From Clostridiales bacterium (GTDB taxonomy: Bacteria; Bacillota; Clostridia; Christensenellales; Borkfalkiaceae), in NCBI GenBank assembly GCA_015055615.1, contig SVHT01000002.1, positions 246,783-310,782 on the forward strand: a stretch of DNA of 64,000 nt, given 5' to 3'. The notes beneath the pieces are model-generated. The model was not told where the DNA came from. It saw nothing but the letters and a program-made list of their open reading frames with translations, and made no database searches. Positions 54,301 through 63,600 of the stretch are shown in pieces; position 1 is the stretch's first letter, and each line of letters begins with the position of its first letter. The translations under genes and the position numbers were made by a program.

Positions 54301-54762
54301 GACCAAACCGGTGCGCAAAAATTGCTCGGTAAAGGGGATATGCTGTATACCATGCCGGGCTTAGCGGCTCCTATCCGTGTGCAAAGCGCGTTTATCTCTC
54401 CCGAAGAATCACAGCGCGTCGTAAACTTTATCAAGAATAATAACGAGGCGTATTATGATGAGGAAGCAACGGCGTTTATCAATTCGCGCGGGGGCAACGC
54501 AGGGGAGCCTTCCGACCCGCTCGTTGGGAATAAAAATAGCGCGATAGACCCGACTTATATAGAGGCGTTAAGATATGTGATTTCGATTGGCAGCGCGTCT
54601 ATTTCGATGGTTCAGCGCAGATGCGGGACGGGGTATAGCCGTGCGGGTAAGATTATCGAATGGATGGAAGATATGGGTTATATTTCGCCTTTCGACGGCG
54701 CAAAGGCAAGAAAAGTTCTCATCAGTAAAGAGGAATTTGAAAGCAAATACGGCCCGTTATAA
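51331..54762 (+). CDS. FtsK/SpoIIIE-type DNA translocase with very long linker
   Basis: A 1143-residue translocase, against about 790 for Bacillus SpoIIIE. Four transmembrane segments (residues about 25-175) are followed by some 475 residues of low-complexity linker, Gln/Pro-rich at first and then Arg/Glu/Asp-rich, with VAPTPPPPKPRVIRPYVRVPLDD at the junction. The motor has Walker A AGSSGSGKSVF (about residue 809), LRLILIDPKMTEF, Walker B KIVIIIDELADLML, and a C-terminal winged-helix gamma domain (MVQRRCGTGYSRAGKIIEWME) that reads KOPS-like sequences in relatives. TTG 51331 is the start: AGGAGGTGAT (51317-51326) is fully complementary to the 16S tail, with 4-nt spacing. It pumps DNA through the septum. 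Confidence 0.94.
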   Translation: MAKQEGNEKKNKNKKESRIVNKESFCATIALFSILVLLILCTRTLIFGGFGFVIHSFLTGAFGYFAYPLVLGVFYVSAFGLFGKRKVKNRKLFFFCVLLICSAALIAHTALTYSWFDKKQYLQACFNAGATFPKTTVCGLVGGALVYGVASLTTKVGALIVYSIITVFLMYVCITVAGKQAQQPKPSVDQAGATTENAEIPLYQPTATQTQAPIQQSAQRQVVENAYQQQGMPSECVPMPGYQPTADAQNYAQSNAREELAEGYTPTVAQRPGVSLQEGENTSFGGSRAFSPFGMPNGQDQTNDAPAYDYANSREFLFGGTPAENYRRNLIFDPNARVNNRPNVPTNHPTINDGYTPSYTDAYQNSVNDSLQPRPVKIVNDQSQSDYSYNSPFGGNAPQEATPPPVVQTNFSDERPFSQNFDSYTPNAVETEDRDAYRLSEPTERSSYLNDERAENETPFDNTYREDFSRGEERGRGEELDRGRDDGYRRHDYMDLFSTDNPNVFGGEEETLLDRAINDGRVAREISERTFDRGDSLTEDTRNSRADAYDEEPRSRNGLNLFDEEEDTYTLRSDYEVSRGDSETLNDRSVGFERDMEMRGRGYDEVLDDTRGARTPIAPMAQNVEITPPEPEPAIMPKITEVAPTPPPPKPRVIRPYVRVPLDDFDCRDVQPTANDEEVEETKQNILATLSEFRVNGAEIASVTFGPTVTRYNVAIPRSISPKKVVALDQSIAISLHSSGVNVYPNYEDGVVSIEAPNKERQFVQLGCMLSGDTFVNAKPSSLMFAMGKDVANRKVYGDINKMIHLLVAGSSGSGKSVFLGALITSLIYKYSPEELRLILIDPKMTEFVIYNGLPHLMINEIITDANKAVQSLNWAIGEMNRRYQLFEQMSRSGTYVQNLDQYNGYLDKSERLPKIVIIIDELADLMLAAKKEMEDRIQNLTQKARAAGIHLIVATQRPSTDVITGVIKSNLPTRVAFYVATDVDSRVILDQTGAQKLLGKGDMLYTMPGLAAPIRVQSAFISPEESQRVVNFIKNNNEAYYDEEATAFINSRGGNAGEPSDPLVGNKNSAIDPTYIEALRYVISIGSASISMVQRRCGTGYSRAGKIIEWMEDMGYISPFDGAKARKVLISKEEFESKYGPL

Positions 54763-54810
54763 TTATGGCAACTATTTGCACAAAAATGTAAGAAATTTTA
54801 AAAATCAGGC

Positions 54811-54840
54811 ATACCATTGTCATATTAACAGTGGTATAAT
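54811..54840 (+). promoter_or_regulatory. Candidate promoter and operator upstream of rimO
   Basis: TATAAT (54835-54840) lacks a good -35. A near-perfect dyad ATACCATTG (54810-54818) / CAGTGGTAT (54828-54836) spans the place where the -35 should be and touches the -10. This is compatible with activator or repressor binding. Low to moderate confidence. Confidence 0.45.
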
Positions 54841-54864
54841 GACCTTGTAAAGGATAAACGAAGT

Positions 54865-56199
54865 ATGTTATCGGGAAAAAAATTCGGGGTGATATCGCTT
54901 GGTTGCGATAAAAACCGTGTGGACACCGAAAAAATGCTCGGGTTATTGAGAACGAGGGGATATACGCTGACGGACGATATTTCGGCGGCGCAAATCCTCA
55001 TCGTCAATACCTGCGCATTTTTGGAAAGCGCGCGGCAAGAGGCGATTGAAACCGTTTTAGAATGCGCAGAACAGAAAACGGACGGGAAATTGGAAAAATT
55101 GGTCGTAACGGGCTGTCTGCCACAAAAATTCATCGGCGAGTTGTTTGCGCCCTTGCAAGAGGTGGACGTTTTTTTGGGGATTAACGACTATGAAAAGATT
55201 TTCGAGGCGTTGGAAGAATCGTACAAAAAGGACGAAAGGCAAAACTACGTGGGCAAAGGGCGGGACGGATATATACGCGATCGCGTATTGACGACGGCGG
55301 ACCATTTTGCCTATTTAAAGATTGCCGACGGGTGCTATAATCATTGTACTTATTGCTTAATTCCAAAGATTCGCGGGAAATACCGTTCCTATCCCATGGA
55401 AGAGCTTTTAAGGGAAGCGCAAGACTTGGGGGAAACGGCGGAGCTGATTTTGGTGGCGCAGGACACGACGCGTTATGGCGAAGATTTATACGGCGAGAAT
55501 CGTTTTGTGGAACTATTGCAACGCCTTTCCGCATTGGAAAATATTAAAAAAATACGTTTATTGTATTGCTATCCCGACGTTATTGGCGACGAGCTTATTG
55601 AAGAAATTGCAACGAACGACAAGATTTTAAAATATATCGATATTCCATTGCAGCACTCGGAAGACCGCGTGTTAAAGCTGATGAACAGAAAGGGCAACCG
55701 CGAGGGATATCTTGCGCTGATTAAAAAACTGCGCGCAAGAATTCCCGAAATCGCAATCCGTTCAACGTTTATTTCCAGCTTTCCTTCGGAGACGGAAGCG
55801 GAATTTACTGGAATGCTTGCCTTTATACGGCAAGCGAGGTTGCTTAATTGCGGTTTCTTTGCGTATTCGAGAGAGCCGGATACGGGTGCATATCGCATGA
55901 AAGGGCAGGTGCATCACGCGACGAAAAAACGGCGAGTGAGAGCGCTGTATGAAACGCAGCGGGCGATATCGAAAGAATTGTTATCGACGTTTATCGGTAA
56001 AAAAATTACGGTGCTGTGCGACGGCATTGATTACGAAAAAGGTTGTTTCGTAGGGCGCGGATATTTTAGCGCACCCGATATCGACGGAAAGGTATATTTC
56101 CATGCGGCGGAAGCGACGCAAGGGGAATATTACGAGGTTGAAATCGACAGCGCGGACGCTTACGATTTATACGGACGTACGGAGGATTACGAATTATGA
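54865..56199 (+). CDS. rimO: Ribosomal protein uS12 methylthiotransferase RimO
   Basis: A 444-residue radical-SAM enzyme. The N-terminal UPF0004 domain carries SLGCDKNRVDTE and VNTCAFLESARQEAI, followed by VTGCLPQKF (second-cluster cysteines). The radical-SAM cluster motif is GCYNHCTYCLIPKIRGKYRS (CxxxCxxC). A C-terminal TRAM-like domain follows (about residues 375-440). It adds a methylthio group to an aspartate of S12, the product of rpsL. The C-terminal region and CLIPKIRGKYRS identify RimO rather than MiaB. Its stop overlaps the pgsA start (ATGA). Confidence 0.95.
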   Translation: MLSGKKFGVISLGCDKNRVDTEKMLGLLRTRGYTLTDDISAAQILIVNTCAFLESARQEAIETVLECAEQKTDGKLEKLVVTGCLPQKFIGELFAPLQEVDVFLGINDYEKIFEALEESYKKDERQNYVGKGRDGYIRDRVLTTADHFAYLKIADGCYNHCTYCLIPKIRGKYRSYPMEELLREAQDLGETAELILVAQDTTRYGEDLYGENRFVELLQRLSALENIKKIRLLYCYPDVIGDELIEEIATNDKILKYIDIPLQHSEDRVLKLMNRKGNREGYLALIKKLRARIPEIAIRSTFISSFPSETEAEFTGMLAFIRQARLLNCGFFAYSREPDTGAYRMKGQVHHATKKRRVRALYETQRAISKELLSTFIGKKITVLCDGIDYEKGCFVGRGYFSAPDIDGKVYFHAAEATQGEYYEVEIDSADAYDLYGRTEDYEL

Positions 56200-56813
56200 A
56201 TTTACCCAACAAAATTACATTGAGTCGAATTTTTATGATACCCGTTTTTGTGGCGGTATTCTTTTTGGACGGCGTATTACCCGATATAAAGGGTATGCCG
56301 ATTGCCTATGCGATTGCGGCGGCAATTTTCGCCATTGCAGCGTGTACCGATTTTATCGACGGGCATATCGCGCGTTCCCGCGGCTTGGTTACCAACCTTG
56401 GCAAATTCTTGGACCCGATTGCGGATAAAGTGCTCGTTTCTACTGCCATGATTTTGCTGTTGGCAATGAAGGATATCCTTTTGCGTGGTTGGAGCTACGG
56501 CGAAGAATTGTATATTGCGCTTGCGGTGTGTATTTGCGTGATTATGGCGAGGGAATTGATTATCAGCGCGTTCCGTCAAATTGCCGCGACGACGGGTTTG
56601 GTGCTTGCAGCGGACAAGCTCGGTAAATATAAAACGACTTTCCAAGACGTAAGCATCGTTGTTTTGCTTGTATCGGCAAGCGTTTTTGGTAAAGTGGGCG
56701 AAGTGCTTTGCATTATCGGCTTGGTATTGTTTGCCATAGCGACGGTTCTTACCGTTTGGTCGGGGATTTCGTACGTGGTTAAAAATAAACAAGTATTAAA
56801 GGACCAGAAATAA
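56196..56813 (+). CDS. pgsA: CDP-diacylglycerol--glycerol-3-phosphate phosphatidyltransferase
   Basis: A 205-residue membrane enzyme making phosphatidylglycerophosphate. The N-terminus MNLPNKITLSRIFMIPVFV is standard. The CDP-alcohol phosphotransferase motif DG-x2-AR-x8-G-x3-D-x3-D appears as DFIDGHIARSRGLVTNLGKFLDPIADK (residues about 48-75). There are about four to six transmembrane helices. The rimO-pgsA-cinA-recA-rny order seen here is common in Firmicutes. Confidence 0.95.
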   Translation: MNLPNKITLSRIFMIPVFVAVFFLDGVLPDIKGMPIAYAIAAAIFAIAACTDFIDGHIARSRGLVTNLGKFLDPIADKVLVSTAMILLLAMKDILLRGWSYGEELYIALAVCICVIMARELIISAFRQIAATTGLVLAADKLGKYKTTFQDVSIVVLLVSASVFGKVGEVLCIIGLVLFAIATVLTVWSGISYVVKNKQVLKDQK

Positions 56814-56846
56814 GCAAAGGATAAAAAACGAAAGAGGAATTAACGC

Positions 56847-57953
56847 ATGAATAACGCATGTATCGTTTTGCAAAAGAAAATCAACCCGTCTGAGAACGGC
56901 GTAGCCGCTGTTTTGGGGGTGTTTTTGGCGAACGGTTATTCCTTTATGGACGCGCGTTTTATATTGCAATCGGACGAAAAACGCGTGCAGGAGTGTATTC
57001 AGAGTTTAAAAGAAAGCGCGGATACGCTTTTGCTTTTAGCAGACAAAACGGCTTTGCCGATTGTGAAAGGGTATATTTCTGCGTATTATAATGAAAATAC
57101 CGCGCAAAATATATTTGGTGGCGCAGGTATTTATCGGGACAAAAAATCGACTTTGTTCGTTCTGTCTGCGGACGAGACGGATACGGGCGTGGGGTACGCA
57201 AAAAACGTGTGTGTGCCGTATTTGCAACAAAGCAGCGGTATTCGCCTTGACAAAATGATTATCCGCGCGGTGGGCGCCAACGAGGCGCGTGTAAAGGGTT
57301 TGCTCGCGCAGGCGGTCAACATTAGCGGAAATAAACTTTCTTGCTATCACACGCGCAAATATGACGAGGACGTTATCGAGATTGCGTACGACAGCAATAC
57401 GCCGAGGATGCTGACGGACGACGTTTTACGGCTGTTTGCGGACGGTTTAGGGGATACGGTGTACGCTTTGAACAGCGATTGTTCGCTGGAAGAACAGCTC
57501 GTTACTCTTTTAAAACTGCGCAATCGAAAAATTAGCGTTGCGGAATCGTTTACGGGCGGTGGTATTGCAAAACGTATCACATCGGTATCGGGCGCAAGCG
57601 AAGTATATTTCGAGGGCTTGAATACGTACGATGAGTTGTCGAAAATCAAACGGCTCGGCGTTTCCGAATACACCTTACAAACGGCAGGGGCGGTGTCCGA
57701 CCAAACGGCGTATGAAATGGCAACGGGGCTGTTGCAAACGGGCTGTTGCGATATTGCCGTAGCGACGACGGGGCTGGCTGGTCCTAAAACCGACCGTTCG
57801 ATGTTGCCCGTAGGACTTTGCTTTATTGCGGTGGGGACGAAGGAGCAGGTGCTCGTATATCGATATAAGTTCGACGGCAATCGTAAGGACATCACCGAAA
57901 AGGCAATCAATTACGCGTTATATTTGGCGTATAAACAGTTAAAAAAAGATTAA
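56847..57953 (+). CDS. cinA: CinA-like protein with degenerate N-terminal domain
   Basis: A 368-residue protein. The C-terminal 150 residues are a recognisable CinA nicotinamide-nucleotide amidase domain ([30 protein letters not shown], then [15 protein letters not shown] and ATTGLAGP). The N-terminal 215 residues hold the place of the MoeA/COG1058 domain but lack its usual IxxGxELLxG start and TGGLGPTxDD motif; instead it reads [20 protein letters not shown]. So the pyrophosphatase half is probably inactive or altered. It lies in its usual place before recA. GAGGAATTAACGC precedes ATG 56847. Confidence 0.85.
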   Translation: MNNACIVLQKKINPSENGVAAVLGVFLANGYSFMDARFILQSDEKRVQECIQSLKESADTLLLLADKTALPIVKGYISAYYNENTAQNIFGGAGIYRDKKSTLFVLSADETDTGVGYAKNVCVPYLQQSSGIRLDKMIIRAVGANEARVKGLLAQAVNISGNKLSCYHTRKYDEDVIEIAYDSNTPRMLTDDVLRLFADGLGDTVYALNSDCSLEEQLVTLLKLRNRKISVAESFTGGGIAKRITSVSGASEVYFEGLNTYDELSKIKRLGVSEYTLQTAGAVSDQTAYEMATGLLQTGCCDIAVATTGLAGPKTDRSMLPVGLCFIAVGTKEQVLVYRYKFDGNRKDITEKAINYALYLAYKQLKKD

Positions 57954-57984
57954 ATTTGCAAAAAATAAACAGGAGAATATAAAT

Positions 57985-59019
57985 ATGGCTAACGAAAAAA
58001 ATACGGAAAAAATGAAGGCGCTCGACGCCGTATTGTTGCAGATTGAAAAGCAGTACGGCAAAGGCTCGATTATGCGTCTTGGCGACGAGGCTGGTCAGAC
58101 GGAAATCGACGTGATTCCCTCGGGTTGTCTTACGCTGGACTTGGCGCTTGGTATCGGCGGTTTCCCTCGGGGCAGAATTATCGAAATCTACGGTCCCGAA
58201 TCCTCGGGTAAAACGACGGTGGCGTTGCACGCGGTTGCAGAGGCGCAAAAAGCAGGTGGCGTAGCGGCGTTTATCGACGCAGAACATGCCCTCGATCCCG
58301 TGTATGCGAAAAAGCTTGGCGTTAATTTGGACGATTTGTACGTTTCGCAGCCCGACACGGGCGAACAAGCGCTCGATATTACCGACGCCCTCGTTAGAAG
58401 TTCTGCGGTAGATATTATCGTCATCGACTCCGTTGCGGCGCTCACACCCAAAGCGGAAATCGAAGGGGATATGGGGGACTCACACGTCGGTTTGCAAGCG
58501 CGTTTGATGTCGCAGGCGCTCAGAAAATTGACCGCAATCGTCAATAAATCGAAAACTTGCGTTATTTTTATCAACCAATTACGTGAAAAGGTCGGCGTTA
58601 TGTTCGGTAGTCCCGAAACGACGCCCGGCGGTAAAGCTCTCAAATTCTATGCAAGTATGCGTTTGGATATCCGCAAAACGGACACGCTCAAAGACGCGGA
58701 CGGCGCAATGGGCAACAGAACGAAGGCTAAAATTGTTAAAAACAAGCTCGCGCCTCCTTTCCGTCAGGCGGAATTCGACATTGTCTTTGGCGAAGGCATT
58801 TCGCAGGAAGGCTGTATTATGGATATGGGCGTGCAGTACGATATCATCGGCAAGAGCGGTGCGTTTTACAGCTATAACGGCAATAAAATTGCCCAAGGCA
58901 AGGAAAAAATGCGTCAATTCTTGAAGGATAACCCCGAAGTTTGCGCGGAGATTGAACAAAAGATTCGCGACGCAGCGCGCGGAAAAGCGCCCGAAGACGA
59001 TACGACGGACGAAGAGTAA
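57985..59019 (+). CDS. recA: Recombinase RecA
   Basis: A 344-residue strand-exchange ATPase. Walker [10 protein letters not shown] (about residue 69), Walker [12 protein letters not shown], and loop 2 [28 protein letters not shown] are all intact, and the acidic C-terminus ([10 protein letters not shown]) is present. AGGAGAA precedes ATG 57985. No LexA/SOS box of the Firmicute type was recognised directly upstream; it probably also receives transcripts from cinA. Confidence 0.98.
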   Translation: MANEKNTEKMKALDAVLLQIEKQYGKGSIMRLGDEAGQTEIDVIPSGCLTLDLALGIGGFPRGRIIEIYGPESSGKTTVALHAVAEAQKAGGVAAFIDAEHALDPVYAKKLGVNLDDLYVSQPDTGEQALDITDALVRSSAVDIIVIDSVAALTPKAEIEGDMGDSHVGLQARLMSQALRKLTAIVNKSKTCVIFINQLREKVGVMFGSPETTPGGKALKFYASMRLDIRKTDTLKDADGAMGNRTKAKIVKNKLAPPFRQAEFDIVFGEGISQEGCIMDMGVQYDIIGKSGAFYSYNGNKIAQGKEKMRQFLKDNPEVCAEIEQKIRDAARGKAPEDDTTDEE

Positions 59020-59087
59020 GCAATATATAATATAAGGAAGAGAGCGGGAACTCGTTTTTACGGGTTTCTGTATTAAAAACAACAAAA

Positions 59088-59130
59088 AGAGCCGACGGCG
59101 TGAAAACCGTCGGCTCTTTGCCATTTTTTT
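59088..59130 (+). terminator. Rho-independent terminator of recA
   Basis: An 11-bp stem AGAGCCGACGG / CCGTCGGCTCT, followed by TTTGCC and a run of seven T. Confidence 0.85.
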
Positions 59131-59154
59131 ACACTTCGCGGAAAGTATTTTTCG

Positions 59155-59191
59155 TCAAACCATTGACTTTTTGGAAAATATATTGTACAAT
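59155..59191 (+). promoter_or_regulatory. rny promoter with TCAAACCATTGA motif
   Basis: TTGACT (59163-59168), 17 nt, TACAAT (59186-59191). TCAAACCATTGA at 59155-59166 overlaps the -35 box. A leader of about 118 nt precedes rny; the 59020-59315 gap otherwise holds only the recA terminator and this promoter. Confidence 0.75.
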
Positions 59192-59315
59192 ATAGACGAT
59201 AGAAAAAATTATAAGTCGGATTTTGGGCAAAACCGCCTTTTACGGGGCAAAAAGGTCTGAAATTTCCGTGTCAATAATGGTTTTATCAATTTAATTTTTA
59301 CAGGAGGCACAAAAA

Positions 59316-60941
59316 ATGCACAACGTTACTTTGAGCGTCCTGTTTCTGGCTAGTATGCCCATTTGGGGCGCAATCGGGTTTGCGGCAGGCGCGGCGGTAG
59401 TAGCGGCTTTGATTGGTGTTTTCCTTGGAAAATTCTTGACCAAGAAAAAGACCGAAAAGGAAATCGGCGCGGCGACGTCGCAGGCAGACAAAATTGTGGG
59501 GGATGCGAAAGCGGAAGCCGACCGTATCGTTGCTCACAGCAAAGAAGAAAGCAAGCGCGCTTTAAAAGAAGCTCTGCTTGAAGCAAAGGAACAGGATTTA
59601 AAATTAAGAAAAGAGTTTGAGAGCGAAACGAAGGAAAAGAAAGCGGAAATCCAGCGCATGGAACAACGCGTGACGCAAAAGGAAGACGCTTTGGAAAAGA
59701 AATCAGAGGCTCTTGAACAGCAAAAGGCAAACCTTTTGAAGAAGGAAGAGGAAATCGACGTTTTAAAGGTAAAACTCGATTCTCAGCACGAGCTTATGAT
59801 TCAAGAGCTCGAAAAAGTGTCGCAGCTCACGCGTGAAGAGGCGAAAAAGCAGCTGTCGGATGAGATTTTGGACGACGTTCGTCACGACGTAGCGATTCAG
59901 GTACGTGCCTTGGAACAGCAAGCCAAGGACGAGGCGGACATGAACGCGAAAAAGATTATTTCGCTCGCGATTCAAAAATGCGCGGCGGACCAAGCGTCGG
60001 AAATTACCGTTTCCGTCGTACCTCTGCCCAACGACGATATGAAGGCGCGTATTATCGGTAGAGAGGGTAGAAATATCCGTGCTTTGGAAAATGCAACGGG
60101 TATCGAGTTGATTATCGACGACACGCCAGAAGTGGTTATTTTGTCGGGTTTTGACCCCGTACGCCGTGAAATTGCCCGTCTTTCCTTGGAAAGATTGATT
60201 AACGACGGCAGAATTCACCCGGCGCGTATTGAAGAAACGGTGGACAAGGTTACCCGTGAAATGGATATGCAGATTAAGGAAGCGGGCGAAGCGGCTGTCT
60301 TTGAGGCGGGTATTTTCGGTTTGCATCCCGAGCTTATCAAGCTTATCGGGCGTTTGAAATTCAGAACGAGTTACGGTCAAAACGTTTACAAGCACTCGGT
60401 AGAAGTATCTATGCTTGCGGGGCAGATGGCGGCTGAGCTTGGTTTGGACGTAAACTTTGCAAAACGCGCGGGCTTGCTCCACGATATCGGTAAGGCGGTA
60501 GACCAAGAACAGGAAGGTACGCATATCCAAATCGGCGCGGACCTTGCGAAGAAATACAAGGAAAACGCAAACATCGTCAACGCAATTATGGCGCATCACG
60601 GCGACGTTGAACCCAAGACGATTGAGGCTGTTTTGATTCAAGCGGCTGACGCTATTTCGGGCGCTCGTCCTGGCGCAAGACGTGAAATGGGCTCTAACTA
60701 CGTAAAACGTTTGGAAAGATTGGAAGAAATCGCATCCGGTTTCCACGGCGTAGAAAAGAGTTACGCTATCCAAGCGGGGCGTGAAGTACGTGTTATCGTG
60801 AAACCCGAACAGGTGGACGATGCGCAAGCGCTCTTCCTTGCTAAGGATATCGCGAAGAAGATTGAAACGGAGTTGGAATACCCCGGTCAAATCAAAGTCA
60901 ACGTTATCCGCGAATTCCGTGGCGTTGAATACGCAAAATAA
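59316..60941 (+). CDS. rny: Ribonuclease Y
   Basis: A 541-residue membrane-anchored endoribonuclease that starts mRNA decay in Firmicutes. N-terminal transmembrane segment ([22 protein letters not shown], residues 16-37), long coiled coil (about 50-220), KH domain ([27 protein letters not shown]), and HD domain with [10 protein letters not shown] and [21 protein letters not shown]. The end [18 protein letters not shown] is nearly invariant. ACAGGAGGC precedes ATG 59316. RNase Y also processes structured leaders in relatives, which may matter for the rpsL-rpsG spacer. Confidence 0.98.
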   Translation: MHNVTLSVLFLASMPIWGAIGFAAGAAVVAALIGVFLGKFLTKKKTEKEIGAATSQADKIVGDAKAEADRIVAHSKEESKRALKEALLEAKEQDLKLRKEFESETKEKKAEIQRMEQRVTQKEDALEKKSEALEQQKANLLKKEEEIDVLKVKLDSQHELMIQELEKVSQLTREEAKKQLSDEILDDVRHDVAIQVRALEQQAKDEADMNAKKIISLAIQKCAADQASEITVSVVPLPNDDMKARIIGREGRNIRALENATGIELIIDDTPEVVILSGFDPVRREIARLSLERLINDGRIHPARIEETVDKVTREMDMQIKEAGEAAVFEAGIFGLHPELIKLIGRLKFRTSYGQNVYKHSVEVSMLAGQMAAELGLDVNFAKRAGLLHDIGKAVDQEQEGTHIQIGADLAKKYKENANIVNAIMAHHGDVEPKTIEAVLIQAADAISGARPGARREMGSNYVKRLERLEEIASGFHGVEKSYAIQAGREVRVIVKPEQVDDAQALFLAKDIAKKIETELEYPGQIKVNVIREFRGVEYAK

Positions 60942-60951
60942 GAAAAAGGAA

Positions 60952-60985
60952 AAATCTCTCCGTTTATGGCGGGGAGATTTTTTTT
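60952..60985 (+). terminator. Rho-independent terminator of rny
   Basis: Stem AAATCTCTCCG / CGGGGAGATTT, followed by six or more T. Confidence 0.9.
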
Positions 60986-61036
60986 GCGCTAACAACAAAG
61001 TTTTGAAAAATTTTTCAAAAAACCGCTTGATATAGC

Positions 61037-61065
61037 TTGACAATCGGCGCGTTTTTAACTATAAT
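61037..61065 (+). promoter_or_regulatory. Consensus promoter of tRNA-Thr
   Basis: TTGACA (61037-61042), 17 nt, TATAAT (61060-61065); start about 12 nt before the mature tRNA. Confidence 0.85.
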
Positions 61066-61083
61066 GTCATAGTAAAGTTTAAT

Positions 61084-61159
<76 letters not shown>

Positions 61160-61162
61160 AAA

Positions 61163-61196
61163 ATAAAGTCAACCCTTTGGTTGGCTTTATTTTTTT
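61163..61196 (+). terminator. Rho-independent terminator of tRNA-Thr
   Basis: A 10-bp stem AAAGTCAACC / GGTTGGCTTT with a CTTT loop, then ATTTTTTT. Confidence 0.9.
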
Positions 61197-61281
61197 GTGA
61201 AAAGAAGGTCTAGGTGGATTTGAGGGAGGGAGCCGTTTTGCGGGAGCAAAACGCTGAATATTTAGTTGGCTTTATTTTTTT
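61180..61281 (+). repeat. 17-nt duplicate of the tRNA terminator 3' half
   Basis: GTTGGCTTTATTTTTTT occurs at 61180-61196 as part of the terminator and again at 61265-61281 without its 5' arm. The region between holds a GTTTTGC / GCAAAAC hairpin and no gene, which suggests a rearranged or deleted second unit. Confidence 0.6.
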
Positions 61282-61286
61282 AAGGC

Positions 61287-61315
61287 TTGACAATTCTAAA
61301 AAAAAGTATTATCAT
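61287..61315 (+). promoter_or_regulatory. Promoter of the GH95 gene
   Basis: TTGACA (61287-61292), 17 nt, TATCAT (61310-61315); start near 61322, about 24 nt before the ATG. Confidence 0.75.
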
Positions 61316-61345
61316 ATTCCTATAAAAGACGTGGAGCGACTTATT

Positions 61346-63586
61346 ATGGGCAACAAGATTTTATTGCTGACGAACGAAGCTTATGAATGGGAAAATACTA
61401 CGCCGATTGGGTGTGGTAATCTTGCTGCGTCCATTTACGGGACGGTCGGGGTAGAGCGTTTGCAGTTTAACGAAGAATTTATTTGGGGCGGGGAGCGTAA
61501 AGAACCTCCCGCCGATTTTTACGATGCTTTTATTAAGGTTCGTGAGCTGTTGCAGGCGGGAAAACCTGCGGAGGCGAACGAATACGCAACTGACCGTATG
61601 CAAGGTATGTTCCGCAGAATTACGCCTTATGAAACGGCGGGCGAATTATTTTTGGATATACATGGGGACGGGTGCTCTGCCTATACCGATTATCAAAGAA
61701 GATTGGATATGGAAAGGGGTGTTGTTACTGTATCCTATAAAATCGGCGACGTGCGCTATGAGAGAGAATATTTTGCATCCTATCCCGATAACGTAATTGC
61801 GGGGCGTATTTCAGCGAGCGAAAAGGGCAAAATCTCTTTTACGGCAGACTATAAACGCGAAGCTCGTTTTTCAAGGATGTCCCGTAGCGAACATATCGAA
61901 AAACCGTTGCAAAAAGCGGAAGAAAACGGGGTTTATACAATTCGTTGCGAAACGTTGACGGGCGGTTATACCTTTGCAGTTCGCGTTGGTTTTTACCCCG
62001 AAGGTGGTACGTGCGCGTTTGAGGATGACAAAGTGATTGTCAAGGATGCAGACGCTTGCGTTTTTTACGTGACCATAGAAACGGTAGGGCGTAGTAGAAG
62101 AGAATTGCCTTGCTTTTCTATGCTTATGCAAAAGGGGTATAACGCTGTCAAAGCTGAGGCGATAGAAGACCATGCCGCGCTTATGAACCGTTCGGATATT
62201 CGCATTTTTGGGGACGAGGAAAAGAGCTCGCTTCCCGCATCCGAACGCCTTTCGCGGATACAAAAAGGGGAGCGCGACAACGGATTTTTTGAGCTTTATT
62301 ATAATTTTGGAAAATATTTGTTAATCGGTTCCAGCCGTAAAGGTACGTTGCCTGCAAACTTGCAAGGAAAATGGAACGATTTGGTCGGACCGCCTTGGAA
62401 TTGCGATTATCATACGAATATCAATCTGCAAATGAATTATTGGCACGCTGAAACGGCGAATCTTGGCGAGTGTACCGAGCCGTTGTTCGAGTACATGAAT
62501 CATTGGTTGTTGGAATCGGGCAAGTATACCGCGCAGGCGTGTTATCATTGTCGAGGGACGGTGGTGCATCACCTTTCCGACGTGTTTGGTACAACGATTG
62601 CCGCCGACGGTGTATGGGGGCTGTGGGCGCTGGGAGGCGCATGGCTTGCGTTCCACATGTGGGAGCATTATTTGTTTACCAAGGACGAGGGATTTTTAAG
62701 GGAAATTGCCTACCCGTATATTTCGGAAAGCGCGCGTTTCTTCTTAGATTATATGTTTGAGGATGAACAAGGGCGTCTGCTTTCAGGGCCGTCTACTTCG
62801 CCCGAAAATAAGTTTCTTGTTGACGGAAAAACGGGATTTTTGTGTTTATCGCCAACAATGGACGTGGAAATTATCGGCGGATTGCTTGGTTTTTACGTGG
62901 AAACGGAAAATATTTTGCATATCAACGACGAGATGTCGAAAGAGGCGGAGGTTGCCCTTTCGAAAATGCCTGCATTGAAAATCGGAAAATACGGTCAACT
63001 TATGGAGTGGTTGGAAGATTACGAAGAAACCGAGATAGGACATCGACATATTTCGCATGCCTTTGGGTTGTATCCCGGTTGGAGTATTACGCCACAAACC
63101 CCCGAGTTGTTTGCGGGGATTCGCAAGTCTATTGAACGCAGACTTTCTTGCGGCGGTGGACATACGGGGTGGAGCGCGAGCTGGCTTGTCAATTTGTACG
63201 CGCGCTTGTTCGACGGTGAAAAAGCAGAAGAAATGCTCTTAAAGCTCTTCCGAGAGTCTATAAAACCCAATCTTTTTGATATTCATCCACCCTTCCAAAT
63301 TGACGGGAATTTCGGCGCAACGGCCGGTATTTTGGAAATGTTATTGCAGAGCCGTGACAACGTTATTACGCTGTTGCCTGCGTTGCCTAAGGCGTGGAAC
63401 AGCGGTTATGTGAAAGGACTTCGGGCAAGAGGTGGTTTTGAAGTGGACGCTGAGTGGAAGGACGGAAAAGTTGTGTCATGCAAAATTCGCGCCGTAAGCG
63501 GAGCGGGCCGTGTTGTCGTTAAGGCGAACGGACAAGAATATCCGTTGCAGTTCGCTGGTGATGAAGAAAAAGAAATAATTATGTAA
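61346..63586 (+). CDS. Glycoside hydrolase family 95 (alpha-L-fucosidase-like) enzyme
   Basis: A 746-residue enzyme of the GH95 architecture: an N-terminal beta domain ([20 protein letters not shown]), an (alpha/alpha)6 barrel with [21 protein letters not shown] (region of the conserved Asn pair), [10 protein letters not shown] (region of the catalytic Glu), [32 protein letters not shown] and [19 protein letters not shown]95 inverting enzymes remove alpha-1,2-fucose, and some act on galactose. No signal peptide is visible, so it acts in the cytosol on imported oligosaccharides, perhaps from host glycans or plant xyloglucan (inference). ATG 61346 with GGAG at 61333-61336; it stands alone. Confidence 0.92.
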   Translation: MGNKILLLTNEAYEWENTTPIGCGNLAASIYGTVGVERLQFNEEFIWGGERKEPPADFYDAFIKVRELLQAGKPAEANEYATDRMQGMFRRITPYETAGELFLDIHGDGCSAYTDYQRRLDMERGVVTVSYKIGDVRYEREYFASYPDNVIAGRISASEKGKISFTADYKREARFSRMSRSEHIEKPLQKAEENGVYTIRCETLTGGYTFAVRVGFYPEGGTCAFEDDKVIVKDADACVFYVTIETVGRSRRELPCFSMLMQKGYNAVKAEAIEDHAALMNRSDIRIFGDEEKSSLPASERLSRIQKGERDNGFFELYYNFGKYLLIGSSRKGTLPANLQGKWNDLVGPPWNCDYHTNINLQMNYWHAETANLGECTEPLFEYMNHWLLESGKYTAQACYHCRGTVVHHLSDVFGTTIAADGVWGLWALGGAWLAFHMWEHYLFTKDEGFLREIAYPYISESARFFLDYMFEDEQGRLLSGPSTSPENKFLVDGKTGFLCLSPTMDVEIIGGLLGFYVETENILHINDEMSKEAEVALSKMPALKIGKYGQLMEWLEDYEETEIGHRHISHAFGLYPGWSITPQTPELFAGIRKSIERRLSCGGGHTGWSASWLVNLYARLFDGEKAEEMLLKLFRESIKPNLFDIHPPFQIDGNFGATAGILEMLLQSRDNVITLLPALPKAWNSGYVKGLRARGGFEVDAEWKDGKVVSCKIRAVSGAGRVVVKANGQEYPLQFAGDEEKEIIM

Positions 63587-63600
63587 CGTAAACAAAAACC

